Shown: positions 6,267 through 12,686 of the stretch, piece by piece
How the letters are laid out: every line of letters begins with the position of its first letter
How positions within the stretch are numbered: the stretch's first letter is position 1
Source of the DNA: Tychonema litorale BBK16
GTDB taxonomy: Bacteria; Cyanobacteriota; Cyanobacteriia; Cyanobacteriales; Microcoleaceae
Assembly: GCF_021648855.1 (NCBI RefSeq)
Contig: NZ_JAKJHX010000140.1
Coordinates: 1 to 13,073, forward strand
Length of the DNA stretch: 13,073 nucleotides
Reading direction: 5' to 3'
The notes under the pieces: model-generated
The model's input: the letters and a program-made list of their open reading frames with translations, nothing else
What the model was told of the DNA's origin: nothing
Database searches by the model: none
Made by a program: the position numbers and the translations under genes

Positions 6267-7469
6267 ATGTTGAATAGGGAACAAATATCGATCGCACCAC
6301 CGACAAAAAAATGCCCCCAGATGGCGCAGTATGACGGTTACGGTGGGCTTTGCCAGCGGGCTTGGGTGGAGATAGATTTAGCAGCTTTAACCCACAATGT
6401 ACAACAGCTTAAAAATATTTTATCTCCCCAAACACAACTGATGGCAGTTGTCAAGGCTGATGCTTATGGCCACGGTGCGATCGCAGTTAGTCAAACAGTT
6501 TTACAAGCAGGTGCTAGTTGGCTGGGAGTGGCGACAATTCCAGAGGGCATTGAATTGCGAGAAGCTGGGATTGAAGCGCCGATTTTGGTGTTGGGGGCGA
6601 CGTATACTATGGAACAGGTAAAAGCGATCGCCCATTGGCACTTGCAGCCCACTATTTGTACTGTCAAACAAGCTCTCATATTTTCGGAAGTTTTGGCTAC
6701 TCTCAATCAATCTTTACCCGTTCACGCTAAGTTAGATACGGGAATGTCTCGCTTGGGTACGCCTTGGCAAGAAGCAACAGAATTTGTGCAGTTGATTCAG
6801 CGGTTTCCCAACCTGAAATTAGCTAGCGTTTACTCTCACTTGGCGACAGCCGACAGTCCAAACCAGACGATTATGTTACAACAGCATGAGAAGTTTAAAT
6901 TGGCGATCGCCCAAATTAAGATAGCAGGAATTAACCCCGATCGCCTACATCTAGCAAACTCTGCCGCCACCCTCGTCAATCCCAACTTCCATTACGATTT
7001 AGTGCGAGTCGGTTTAGCTAATTATGGTCTTTATCCAGCACCTCATTTACAAAGTGTTGTGAATTTAAAGCCCGTAATGCAGGTAAAAGCTAGGGTAACA
7101 CAGGTGAAAACAATAGAAGCGGGAACCGGTGTCAGTTACGGTCATCAATTTGTAGCGACACAACAGACACAGATTGCTGTAGTTGGCATCGGTTATGCCG
7201 ACGGAATTCCGCGCAATCTTTCTAATAAAATGCAGGTGTTAATCAGGGGTAAGTTTGTGCCACAAGTGGGTTCGGTGACAATGGATCAGTTAATGCTTGA
7301 TGTTAGTGATATTCCCGATTTGGAAGTTGGTGAAGTGGTGACTTTGTTGGGCAAAGATGGGGAAAATCAGATTTCTGCGGATGATTGGGCCGCGATTTTA
7401 GGAACTATTTCGTGGGAGATTTTGTGTGGATTCAAAAATAGATTGCCGCGTATAGCAGTAAATGCTTAA
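6267..7469 (+). CDS. alr: Alanine racemase (PLP-dependent)
   Basis: Alr interconverts L- and D-alanine and supplies D-Ala for peptidoglycan in the cytosol. The 400-residue protein shows RAWVEIDLAAL at 31-41, the pyridoxal-phosphate lysine at 63 in AVVKADAYGHGA, the substrate-domain motif KLDTGMSRLG, NSAA, and the C-terminal catalytic tyrosine at about 291 in GVSYGHQF. These are followed by GYADGIPR, VGSVTMDQLMLD and a final ISWEILCGFKNRLPR. About 30 residues precede the conserved core, slightly more than usual. The start at 6267 is well supported by AGGAG at 6253-6257, nine bases upstream. It diverges from the peptidoglycan-binding protein gene across a 152-bp A/T-rich gap. Downstream come mscS and a patatin gene on the same strand, separated from alr by a repeat element. 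Confidence 0.97.
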   Translation: MLNREQISIAPPTKKCPQMAQYDGYGGLCQRAWVEIDLAALTHNVQQLKNILSPQTQLMAVVKADAYGHGAIAVSQTVLQAGASWLGVATIPEGIELREAGIEAPILVLGATYTMEQVKAIAHWHLQPTICTVKQALIFSEVLATLNQSLPVHAKLDTGMSRLGTPWQEATEFVQLIQRFPNLKLASVYSHLATADSPNQTIMLQQHEKFKLAIAQIKIAGINPDRLHLANSAATLVNPNFHYDLVRVGLANYGLYPAPHLQSVVNLKPVMQVKARVTQVKTIEAGTGVSYGHQFVATQQTQIAVVGIGYADGIPRNLSNKMQVLIRGKFVPQVGSVTMDQLMLDVSDIPDLEVGEVVTLLGKDGENQISADDWAAILGTISWEILCGFKNRLPRIAVNA

Positions 7470-7475
7470 CTCAGC

Positions 7476-7622
7476 AACAGGCAAGATGCCTGTTCCACAA
7501 AGAGTGAGCTTTCTTGTGGAACAGGCATCTTGCCTGTTCATGAAGTGAACTCTCCTGTGGAACAGGCATCTTGCCTGTTCATAAAAGGCTTGTTGACATT
7601 GGCGCAATATCTCAGTTAAAAT
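7476..7622. repeat. Nested inverted-repeat element, copy B
   Basis: A perfect 25-bp inverted repeat (7476-7500 and 7514-7538, 13-nt loop) is built from AACAGGCAAGATGCC and TGTTCCACAA. The right arm is then duplicated directly: 27 bp at 7515-7541 recur at 7556-7582, 41 bp later. The right end, GGCTTGTTGACATTGGC and then GCAATATCTCAGTTAAAAT, matches copy A at 1210-1244 with few changes. It begins seven bases after the alr stop codon and fills the alr-mscS gap. A TTG inside the repeat (7571) is in frame with mscS but is probably not its start. Confidence 0.85.
7593..7622 (+). promoter_or_regulatory. Putative sigma-70 promoter for mscS inside repeat copy B
   Basis: TTGACA (7593-7598), an 18-bp spacer and TAAAAT (7617-7622) end 17 bp before the mscS ATG at 7640. 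The -35 is a perfect consensus and the -10 is a good one. The predicted leader is about 11 nt. The same arrangement occurs before the gene at 1263. Confidence 0.5.
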
Positions 7623-7639
7623 TCATATTACCAAGTTAT

Positions 7640-8482
7640 ATGACAGCAATCGCAAATTTTCTACTAATATCTCAAACACTGATTGTACAATTAGATGCAG
7701 GAAGAATTCAAGCTTTCCAAGTCGCCCAAGAATTTTCCAAGAAATCCGTAGAATTGGGGTTTGAAGTTGTCCCTAAACTGCTGTGGGCGATCGGCATTTT
7801 GTTAATTACCCGATTTGCGATCGGCATTGTGGGGCGCGTGACTCGCCGAGCACTTAGTCGCACAGAAGCAACGTTGCGAAAATTTTTAGTCCAAGCTGCT
7901 GAAATTACGATTTTAGTAGTCGGAGTAGTCGCCACTTTGAGTCAGTTGGGGATTCAAACTACCAGTGTAGTTGCTGTGGTGGGCGCTGCGGGTTTGGCGA
8001 TCGGTTTGGCTTGGCAAAATACTTTGTCTCACTTTGCTGCTGGGGTGATGTTGATTAGTTTACGGCCTTTTGAAGTCGGAGATGCGATCGAAGGTACGGA
8101 TGTCAAAGGAGTCGTTGACAGCATTGGGATTTTTTCAACTACGGTGGTGACAGACGATCATGTAAAAATTATTGTGCCGAATAATCAGTTGTTTAACGGT
8201 ACACTGAAAAATACCACGGCAATGGGAACAAGACGGGTAGACTTAAAGATCGATATTGGCGATCGCGCAATCCGGCCAACTGTAGCTCAGTTATTAGAAA
8301 TTGCCGAATCTCACCCGCTAGTTTTGGACAATCCAGCACCGACTTGTCTAGTCGCTGAGATTACCCCCGATTCAACTATTTTGTCTCTTCGTCCTTGGTG
8401 TGCATCTGTAGCCTACGAACAAGTGCGATCGCAAATTCAACAACTCGTCAAAGAAGCAATGGATGCTCAAAAAAATCAATAA
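7640..8482 (+). CDS. mscS: MscS-type small-conductance mechanosensitive channel
   Basis: This 280-residue inner-membrane channel of the MscS family opens under membrane tension to release solutes during hypo-osmotic shock. Numbered from ATG 7640, hydrophobic segments lie at about 45-65, 84-104 and 107-140. The third has the pore-lining Gly/Ala pattern VVAVVGAAGLAIGLAWQNTL, followed by AAGVMLISLRPFEVGD, the family signature. The cytoplasmic beta domain includes GVVDSIGIFST and VPNNQLFNGTLKN. The size is close to classical MscS (286 residues). A longer reading from TTG 7571 would add 23 residues encoded by the repeat and is unlikely, because the promoter-like hexamers lie inside it. The patatin gene follows 53 bp later and may be cotranscribed. 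Confidence 0.93.
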   Translation: MTAIANFLLISQTLIVQLDAGRIQAFQVAQEFSKKSVELGFEVVPKLLWAIGILLITRFAIGIVGRVTRRALSRTEATLRKFLVQAAEITILVVGVVATLSQLGIQTTSVVAVVGAAGLAIGLAWQNTLSHFAAGVMLISLRPFEVGDAIEGTDVKGVVDSIGIFSTTVVTDDHVKIIVPNNQLFNGTLKNTTAMGTRRVDLKIDIGDRAIRPTVAQLLEIAESHPLVLDNPAPTCLVAEITPDSTILSLRPWCASVAYEQVRSQIQQLVKEAMDAQKNQ

Positions 8483-8535
8483 TAATAAATGTCAATCTCA
8501 AATCTAACATTTAAAATCAATCCTAGGTATTTCCC

Positions 8536-9657
8536 ATGAGCAAATGGTATCCGCAGCAGATTCTCCAAGAACCAGGTGTCAGGATTTCTCCAACCGAGAA
8601 ACAAACAATTCTCAGCAAATTTCCCCCTCCCGACGAAAAGGGCCAAATCTACGCTGATGGGATTTTTGAAGGCGGTGGCGTGCGGGGAGTTGCGTTTTTA
8701 GGAGCACTCAGATGCTGTAGCGATTTAGGCATCCGCTGGCGAAAACTTGCAGGTACTTCTGCTGGTGCAATTACCGCCGCAGTATTAGCAACAGACCTAT
8801 CAATTGATGACTTAGAAGAGTTGTTGGGACAACTCGATTATAGCATATTTTTGAGCAAAAAAAACAGTCCTCTAATTTTAAATGGCGACCCAGCAGACGA
8901 CTTACAATCTCCCGTGTGGACACTACTTTTCCTAACAATCAGCCGCCAGATGGGAGAATATTCTTCCTTACCATTTCGACAGTGGCTGGAAACAACTCTC
9001 GCCCAAGGTCATTTGCAAACTTTTGCCGATGTCAAACAGGTAAAAGACCGAGAATTAAAAGTAGTAATCTCTAACCTCAGTCGCGGTGAAATGTTGGTCA
9101 TCCCAGACGATTTGCAGCGCCGTGAATCGGCGGATTCCGATGCTTTGTACGAGCAGTTGCAACTCAAAAGTGCTGAAGATTTTAGCGTAGCTGAAGCAGT
9201 ACGGTTGTCGATGAGTATTCCGCTATTTTTTGAGCCGGGAAAACTGGGCAATGACTTAATAGTAGATGGGGGAATTCTGAGCAATTTCCCACTGTGGATT
9301 TATGACAAACAATCCGGTGCGACTCCCATTGTACCCCGCTGGTTTACCTTTGGGTTTCGATTAATTGATACTGGAATTGAGAATCAAGTTAACATTAACA
9401 GTCCGGTGTCGATGTTATCGGCGATGTTCACCACGATGATGAAAGCCAGAGACAGGTATCACCAGCGCGAGATGGATAGAGGTAGGGTGATTAATGTGGA
9501 TGTGACTGAAGCTGGGGTGACGGCGACGGACTTTAATCTTGATGCCGATCGCAAGGCTAAACTATATCGGTTGGGATATTTGTATACTAAGAGATTTTTT
9601 CTGAGTTCCAATTTTAGTTGGCAAAAGCACTTGAAGGCTAGGGGATTTGGCGATTAG
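8536..9657 (+). CDS. Patatin-like phospholipase
   Basis: This 373-residue serine lipid acyl hydrolase of the patatin family is predicted to release fatty acids from phospholipids or galactolipids. Visible motifs are the oxyanion-hole glycine loop GGGVRG (46-51), the nucleophile elbow GTSAG with Ser75, and the catalytic Asp244 in VDGGILSNFP, so the Ser-Asp dyad is complete. No signal peptide or transmembrane segment is evident. The N-terminal 40 residues precede the glycine loop. The protein continues about 90 residues past the DGG with no further recognised domain. TAGGT at 8523-8527 is a weak ribosome binding site before ATG 8536. It may share a transcript with mscS, which would fit membrane maintenance, but that is inferred from proximity only. 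Confidence 0.92.
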   Translation: MSKWYPQQILQEPGVRISPTEKQTILSKFPPPDEKGQIYADGIFEGGGVRGVAFLGALRCCSDLGIRWRKLAGTSAGAITAAVLATDLSIDDLEELLGQLDYSIFLSKKNSPLILNGDPADDLQSPVWTLLFLTISRQMGEYSSLPFRQWLETTLAQGHLQTFADVKQVKDRELKVVISNLSRGEMLVIPDDLQRRESADSDALYEQLQLKSAEDFSVAEAVRLSMSIPLFFEPGKLGNDLIVDGGILSNFPLWIYDKQSGATPIVPRWFTFGFRLIDTGIENQVNINSPVSMLSAMFTTMMKARDRYHQREMDRGRVINVDVTEAGVTATDFNLDADRKAKLYRLGYLYTKRFFLSSNFSWQKHLKARGFGD

Positions 9658-9721
9658 GCAATGGGATGAAGATATCGGATGCTAGACATAGCAAGGCTTT
9701 CAGGAGATTTGAGATTTGGGG

Positions 9722-9751
9722 TTGTCAAAGCCTGGATGTGTATGCTATTAT
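9722..9751 (+). promoter_or_regulatory. Putative sigma-70 promoter of tRNA-Ser
   Basis: TTGTCA (9722-9727), an 18-bp spacer and TATTAT (9746-9751) place a start site near 9758, about nine bases before the mature tRNA 5' end. Confidence 0.5.
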
Positions 9752-9766
9752 GAGTTGCTGTCATCT

Positions 9767-9855
9767 GGAGAGGTGGCTGAGTGGTCGAAAGCGGCAGATT
9801 GCTAATCTGTTAAGGGTGTTATCACCCTTCGGGGGTTCGAATCCCCCCCTCTCCG
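9767..9855 (+). tRNA. trnS-GCU: tRNA-Ser (GCU anticodon)
   Basis: Acceptor arms GGAGAGG (9767-9773) and CCTCTCC (9848-9854) pair fully, and G9855 is the discriminator base, as expected for serine. The anticodon arm is GCAGA, loop TTGCTAA, TCTGT, with anticodon GCT at 9801-9803, reading AGC/AGU codons. The long variable arm (AAGGGTG...CACCCTT, 9812-9828) is typical of class II serine tRNAs. The T arm is GGGGG-TTCGAAT-CCCCC. No 3' CCA is encoded. It sits at the border between the conserved genes and the toxin-antitoxin-rich segment. Confidence 0.96.
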
Positions 9856-9861
9856 TTCTAT

Positions 9862-10143
9862 TTAATTTATTGAGTGCTGAGTTTCGTTAGCCTTTATGTA
9901 TTGGCGCAAAACTTTGTTAATTAGAGTTTTATATTGTTCTCCTTGAGACTGAAACCACTGCTTCACATCTGGATCGAGTTCAACTAGGTTGTGGGCTTGA
10001 TCTGCTGGAATGCGTAAAGTAGCTCGTTCAAAAAATTCATCTGTCAAGGGTGGAATATCTGAGTAATCAATATTCTCTTCTGACTTTGATTCTAAAGCTG
10101 ACCAGTTAGTACCAGAGGTATTGTTCAAATCGTTTCTGCTCAT
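9862..10143 (-). CDS. brnA: BrnA-type antitoxin
   Basis: This 93-residue antitoxin of the BrnTA type II system is expected to bind and neutralise the BrnT RNase and to repress the operon. Evidence is TNWSALESK near the N-terminus, then the family hallmark DYSDIPPLTDEFFERATLRIP, and a C-terminal ribbon-helix-helix region ELDPDVKQWFQSQGEQYKT followed by LINKVLRQYI. It overlaps the upstream brnT by 38 bp, showing translational coupling and the usual toxin-then-antitoxin order. It ends seven bases from the tRNA-Ser 3' end on the opposite strand. Confidence 0.92.
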   Translation of the reverse strand: MSRNDLNNTSGTNWSALESKSEENIDYSDIPPLTDEFFERATLRIPADQAHNLVELDPDVKQWFQSQGEQYKTLINKVLRQYIKANETQHSIN

Positions 10144-10384
10144 GACGGTTGGCTCTTCGCGCTGAAATGATTCGGATTACATTGTTTTGACGTTCTGTCC
10201 AGACTACCACCGCTATTCCAGAACCGAGAAAACCGATTCCAAACCAACGATCTTCGCCATAATCAAAACGATCGTCTAGTTCAATCAGCATTTCACCATC
10301 AAACATCGTGGGAACATCGGCAAAATCAATCTCATGTTTACGGATGTTTTCAAGGTTTTTCGCTTCGTCCCACTCAAATTGCAT
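10106..10384 (-). CDS. brnT: BrnT-type ribonuclease toxin
   Basis: This 92-residue BrnT toxin is a small RelE-fold ribonuclease that stops translation by cutting RNA. It shows FEWDEAKNLENIRKHEIDF at 3-21, the typical EWDExKxxxNxxKHgvxF signature, and the central YGEDRWFGIGFLG. Near the end comes RIISARRANRHEQKRFEQYL, with the conserved Arg/Ser and basic residues needed for activity. Nothing suggests inactivation. The first gene of the minus-strand brnTA operon, it has a promoter-like TTGTAA-18-TATAAT upstream. No Shine-Dalgarno is obvious. Confidence 0.93.
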   Translation of the reverse strand: MQFEWDEAKNLENIRKHEIDFADVPTMFDGEMLIELDDRFDYGEDRWFGIGFLGSGIAVVVWTERQNNVIRIISARRANRHEQKRFEQYLWY

Positions 10385-10422
10385 GAAGGATTAGGGTATG
10401 CCAGATTAAACTAACTTCTTTC

Positions 10423-10452
10423 ATTATATCGTCAAACCGATCGCGCTTACAA
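10423..10452 (-). promoter_or_regulatory. Putative brnTA promoter
   Basis: On the minus strand, TTGTAA (plus 10447-10452) and TATAAT (plus 10423-10428) are 18 bp apart, giving a leader of about 33 nt before the brnT ATG. The gap 10385-10635 otherwise holds this and the divergent promoter of the next pair. Confidence 0.5.
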
Positions 10453-10561
10453 GTGTATCTTAGCGCGAAGCCTAGTGTTTTGCATGAAATTCTTGTGCCG
10501 CTGAGAAGTCGTCCGGTGCTGGTTTTAAATAATTTGGTATGCTAATTTTACCGATCGCCAG

Positions 10562-10589
10562 TTGCCAGGATCGATCGACGCGATATAAT
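10562..10589 (+). promoter_or_regulatory. Putative promoter of the 10636-11093 gene pair
   Basis: TTGCCA (10562-10567), a 16-bp spacer and a perfect TATAAT (10584-10589) lie about 40 nt before the ATG at 10636. The spacer includes GATCGATCGA, a self-complementary stretch that could bind an autoregulator. Confidence 0.5.
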
Positions 10590-10635
10590 TGAAGCAAACA
10601 GGTAAACGAATATTAGGAAAAAAAGTTACTTACCC

Positions 10636-10833
10636 ATGAACATTACAGAACTCAAGACAGCAGTAAGGGAACTTCCACAAAATGAACTCGCAGAGTTTCT
10701 CGAATGGCTAGACAAGTTTCAAGAAGCACTTTGGGATAAGCAAATTGAAGAGGATGTGAACGCAGGCAAATTTGACACCTTGATGCGACAAGCAGAACAA
10801 GCATTTAGTGACGGAAAGTGTAGGGAAATTTGA
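10636..10833 (+). CDS. Small antitoxin-like protein, partner of the downstream RelE/ParE-like protein
   Basis: This 65-residue, highly charged and probably all-helical protein contains LKTAVRELPQNELAEFLEWL, KFQEALWDKQIEEDVNAG and KFDTLMRQAEQAF. It lacks a recognisable DNA-binding motif. Its stop overlaps the TTG start of the next gene, which is the coupling seen in toxin-antitoxin operons. The second half (aromatic and basic residues in an acidic helix) resembles toxin-wrapping tails, so an antitoxin role is inferred from context. Codon use is like the neighbours. The nearest AGGA (10615-10618) is too far from the ATG to be a good ribosome binding site. Confidence 0.7.
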   Translation: MNITELKTAVRELPQNELAEFLEWLDKFQEALWDKQIEEDVNAGKFDTLMRQAEQAFSDGKCREI

Positions 10834-11093
10834 AGCATTTCACAACACCTGAATTTTGGGAATATTACCGTCAATTGCCGATCGAAATTCAAGAATTAGC
10901 GGACAAAAACTATGAGTTGCTCAAAGCAGACCAGAAGTATCAATCACTGCACTTCAAGCAGATTGGTAATTTATGGTCTGTGAGAATAGGAAGAAACTAC
11001 AGAGCATTAGGTTTTGACAAACCCGAAGGGGTTTTGTGGTTTTGGATAGGTTCTCATGGTAATTATGATGGGATACTCGATCATCGCAAATAA
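10830..11093 (+). CDS. RelE/ParE-superfamily toxin-like protein
   Basis: This 87-residue basic protein has a RelE/ParE-like layout. An N-terminal helical part contains FWEYYRQLPIEIQELADKNY and ELLKADQKYQSLHFK. Beta strands follow, IGNLWSVRIGRNYRALGF and VLWFWIGSHGNYDGIL, where RIGRNYRALG matches the conserved 'r.g.yRviy' strand and WIGSHGNYD the terminal 'i..H...Y' segment. Such proteins cut mRNA on the ribosome or poison gyrase; which of these applies cannot be told. The start is TTG, overlapping the preceding stop by TTGA, with AGGGA at 10822-10826 just upstream. Confidence 0.78.
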   Translation: MKHFTTPEFWEYYRQLPIEIQELADKNYELLKADQKYQSLHFKQIGNLWSVRIGRNYRALGFDKPEGVLWFWIGSHGNYDGILDHRK

Positions 11094-11169
11094 TACAGAT
11101 TCACTACTCCTAATTTCACCTCTTGAGTGTAAAATTACTGAGAGTTATTACAGCAATTTTATGTTTTTA

Positions 11170-11209
11170 GCGATCGCCCTTACCAAAAAAACTAAGTGCG
11201 ATCGCCCTT
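11170..11209. repeat. Two HIP1 octamers in a direct repeat
   Basis: GCGATCGCCCTT occurs at 11170-11181 and again at 11198-11209. HIP1 (GCGATCGC) is over-represented in cyanobacterial genomes. Apart from this the gap 11094-11232 shows no gene. Confidence 0.8.
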
Positions 11210-11232
11210 CTTCATGGCTCATCACGCTCGAA

Positions 11233-11679
11233 TCACGTTGACAACAAACCTTTCCCTACAATCTCTCGGATTTCTGTAACAAATTCTGCTGGAGTTTGAA
11301 TGCTCAACCCGCTTTGTGTAGCAACTTCGGCTGTAAAATCCTTGGTATTTAAGCTCAAAAGGCGATCGACATTTGCCAAAACAGCCGCTGCTAAAATCGG
11401 GGTATCCTTAGCTTCAATAATACCCGCCCACCTCGATGATTCTTCGAGTGATGGATCTGGTTGAATTTCGAGGTTGATAGTAGCTAGCAACTCTGTAAAA
11501 ATTGGCAGGGCGGCAGGTATTTTTTTGCGTAAATTGCGATCGCACTCCTCCACAACTTGCTCAGATACAACCAACTTAAAAAGACCTATTTCAGCCATTG
11601 TCAGCACCGCACGACTAGCTCCAGTTCGCGATCCGCATCCAGCAATTAATATGCTGGAGTCGGCAAATATCCTACGCAT
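11233..11679 (-). CDS. PIN-domain ribonuclease toxin
   Basis: This 148-residue PIN-domain protein is probably a Mg-dependent endoribonuclease toxin. Acidic residues fit the PIN active site: Asp7 (RIFADSSILIAG), Glu44 (SEQVVEEC), Asp92 (EAKDTPILAAAVLANVD) and Asp114 (SLNTKDF). The layout recalls the PIN_3 subgroup. I take ATG 11679 as the start because it overlaps the stop of the antitoxin gene (TGATG) and has AGGAG about 11 bases upstream; a TTG at 11700 would run through that site. The C-terminus (EFVTEIREIVGKGL) follows the nuclease fold. It forms an operon with the AbrB-type gene, in antitoxin-then-toxin order. Confidence 0.85.
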   Translation of the reverse strand: MRRIFADSSILIAGCGSRTGASRAVLTMAEIGLFKLVVSEQVVEECDRNLRKKIPAALPIFTELLATINLEIQPDPSLEESSRWAGIIEAKDTPILAAAVLANVDRLLSLNTKDFTAEVATQSGLSIQTPAEFVTEIREIVGKGLLST

Positions 11680-11978
11680 CAAGACTGTTTCTCCTGCCAA
11701 ATCGCCTCTCTCTCAGCTTCTAAACCCGCCAATAAATCAGTCAAACCCACATTTTCACTTTCCATAATCGTTGCAATGCGATCGATTAGTTGGGGAACTT
11801 GAGGTTGTTTTGGAGCAAGCACAATCAGATCACCTATTTGGAGTAGCACCAGCATATCTCCCTGATTAACATTAAGAGCATCTTGTAATAACTGAGGAAT
11901 GGTAATTTCCCCTCCCTGTCCCAGAAGAATCGGGAATTGTTGAATTTTTACATCCGTTTCTTGTGAAGTTATTGTCAC
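11679..11978 (-). CDS. AbrB/MazE-type antitoxin paired with the PIN toxin
   Basis: This protein of about 99 residues has an AbrB/SpoVT swapped-hairpin DNA-binding domain: QQFPILLGQGGEITIPQLL, then NVNQGDMLVLLQIGDLIVLAP. An acidic helical tail (MESENVGLTDLLAGLEAERE) is suited to binding the toxin. I choose GTG 11978 (MTITSQETD) because GAGG lies eight bases before it and a TTGACA-19-TACAAT promoter lies just upstream, inside the longer reading that would begin at TTG 12071. The protein likely neutralises the PIN nuclease and represses its own operon. Its stop codon shares one base with the toxin ATG. Confidence 0.82.
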   Translation of the reverse strand: MTITSQETDVKIQQFPILLGQGGEITIPQLLQDALNVNQGDMLVLLQIGDLIVLAPKQPQVPQLIDRIATIMESENVGLTDLLAGLEAEREAIWQEKQS

Positions 11979-12021
11979 GACCTTAACCTCAGCCTTTAGT
12001 GTTAGAATTGCAGGACTTCTT

Positions 12022-12052
12022 ATTGTAGCAATTTTCGGGCATTTTCTGTCAA
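12022..12052 (-). promoter_or_regulatory. Putative promoter of the AbrB/PIN operon
   Basis: On the minus strand, consensus TTGACA (plus 12047-12052) and TACAAT (plus 12022-12027) are separated by 19 bp, slightly long. The predicted start site lies about 35-40 nt before GTG 11978. It argues against the longer antitoxin start. Confidence 0.55.
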
Positions 12053-12097
12053 ACTCCCCTAGAAGTTGCAATTACTACATTCACCTGCTACCATTAA

Positions 12098-12340
12098 CAT
12101 AGACGCATCGTAGGAAAACAACCGATCGCACTAACAGAATTACTCCCTACCATTAGACAACTATCTGCGATCGATAAACGTGAGTTAATCCGCATTCTAA
12201 TGGCGGAACAGGAGATCAGTGAGGATATTTTTCCTTTGGAACCTTACAAAATTTACTACTTACCCACCCCCTACGATACTTTTGGTGCTGGTGCAGCTTT
12301 GATGCAGGCAATGAATCTGGCCAACCAGAATGACAACTGA
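12098..12340 (+). pseudogene. Start-less remnant of a small conserved gene
   Basis: A stop-free frame of 80 codons reads GKQPIALTELLPTIRQLSA, then IDKRELIRILMAEQEI, SEDIFPLEPYKIYY and LPTPYDTFGAGAALMQ. It looks like real protein and resembles small cyanobacterial proteins with a 'LLP.i..Ls..dK..li..l' helix and a 'PY..f.A...L' tail, often the first gene of a pair. No ATG, GTG or TTG opens it: the frame begins after TAA 12095, and the first ATG (12200) is 34 codons in and cuts the conserved helix. In another frame the DNA just before it (TINIDAS) could be its lost N-terminus, separated by a frameshift near 12110. An ATG at 12330 overlaps its end and begins a further 17 plausible codons before the next gene. 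A functional 46-residue product from 12200 is less likely. Confidence 0.5.
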
Positions 12341-12382
12341 TTATTATGCGATTTCAATACTCTACAACCCTCTGCAAGCACT

Positions 12383-12640
12383 TTACTTTTCAATTCGCTC
12401 AAGTTCTTCTCGTACAACTCTTCGTAAGGTTTCTTCCAAAGGCTCACAGCTATGCTGGATATATTGACGCAATGCTTCATTCATCAAGGTTTGGTAGTTC
12501 CCTCCACCTGCTAAATGAACTTGTTCGCGAAACCACGCTAAAATGTCATCATCTAACCAGATTGCAATACGAGTTTTTCCAAGTAGTGTAGGATCGATAG
12601 CCCCTCGCTTACCCTGACTAAAATCATATTCTGCTTCCAT
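12383..12640 (-). CDS. BrnA/CopG-like antitoxin without visible partner
   Basis: This 85-residue protein contains IDPTLLGKTRIAIWLDDDIL then AWFREQVHLAGGGNYQTLMN and EALRQYIQHS, a ribbon-helix-helix architecture very like the C-terminal half of BrnA. An acidic tail EETLRRVVREELERIE follows. It is probably a DNA-binding antitoxin. ATG 12640 has an almost perfect AGGAGG (plus 12648-12653) seven bases upstream, so I prefer it to the GTG at 12667. BrnA normally follows brnT; here the gene upstream is a TnpB of an IS200/IS605 element, and no toxin is adjacent within the window. Its 3' end abuts the remnant gene on the other strand. Confidence 0.8.
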   Translation of the reverse strand: MEAEYDFSQGKRGAIDPTLLGKTRIAIWLDDDILAWFREQVHLAGGGNYQTLMNEALRQYIQHSCEPLEETLRRVVREELERIEK

Positions 12641-12663
12641 GATTAATCCTCCTCTTGACATAC

Positions 12664-12686
12664 TCACCGCCCTAAAAGTGCGGTGA
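12664..12686. repeat. Subterminal hairpin of the IS right end
   Basis: Seven-base arms TCACCGC and GCGGTGA surround CCTAAAAGT. Such imperfectly placed hairpins are recognised as single-stranded DNA by Y1 (TnpA) transposases. It ends 11 bases before the AGGAGG of the neighbouring antitoxin gene. Confidence 0.75.

Noticed and set aside
7571..7640. Longer mscS start at TTG 7571
   Set aside because: The extra 23 residues are encoded by repeat copy B, and a good promoter lies inside them; ATG 7640 fits the family length better.
9828..9855. Integration (att) duplication of the tRNA-Ser 3' end
   Set aside because: I found no second copy of this segment in the window and no integrase gene; a partner could only lie outside.
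9666..9890. 74-codon plus-strand frame after the patatin gene
   Set aside because: It runs through the whole tRNA-Ser gene and has no protein-like pattern.
11056..11241. 61-codon plus-strand frame after the RelE/ParE-like gene
   Set aside because: It overlaps the end of that gene in another frame and then runs through HIP1-rich intergenic DNA, with no ribosome binding site.
12271..12480. Minus-strand frame overlapping the antitoxin and remnant gene
   Set aside because: It is an out-of-frame shadow of the antitoxin gene at 12383-12640, which has a perfect ribosome binding site and a recognisable fold.
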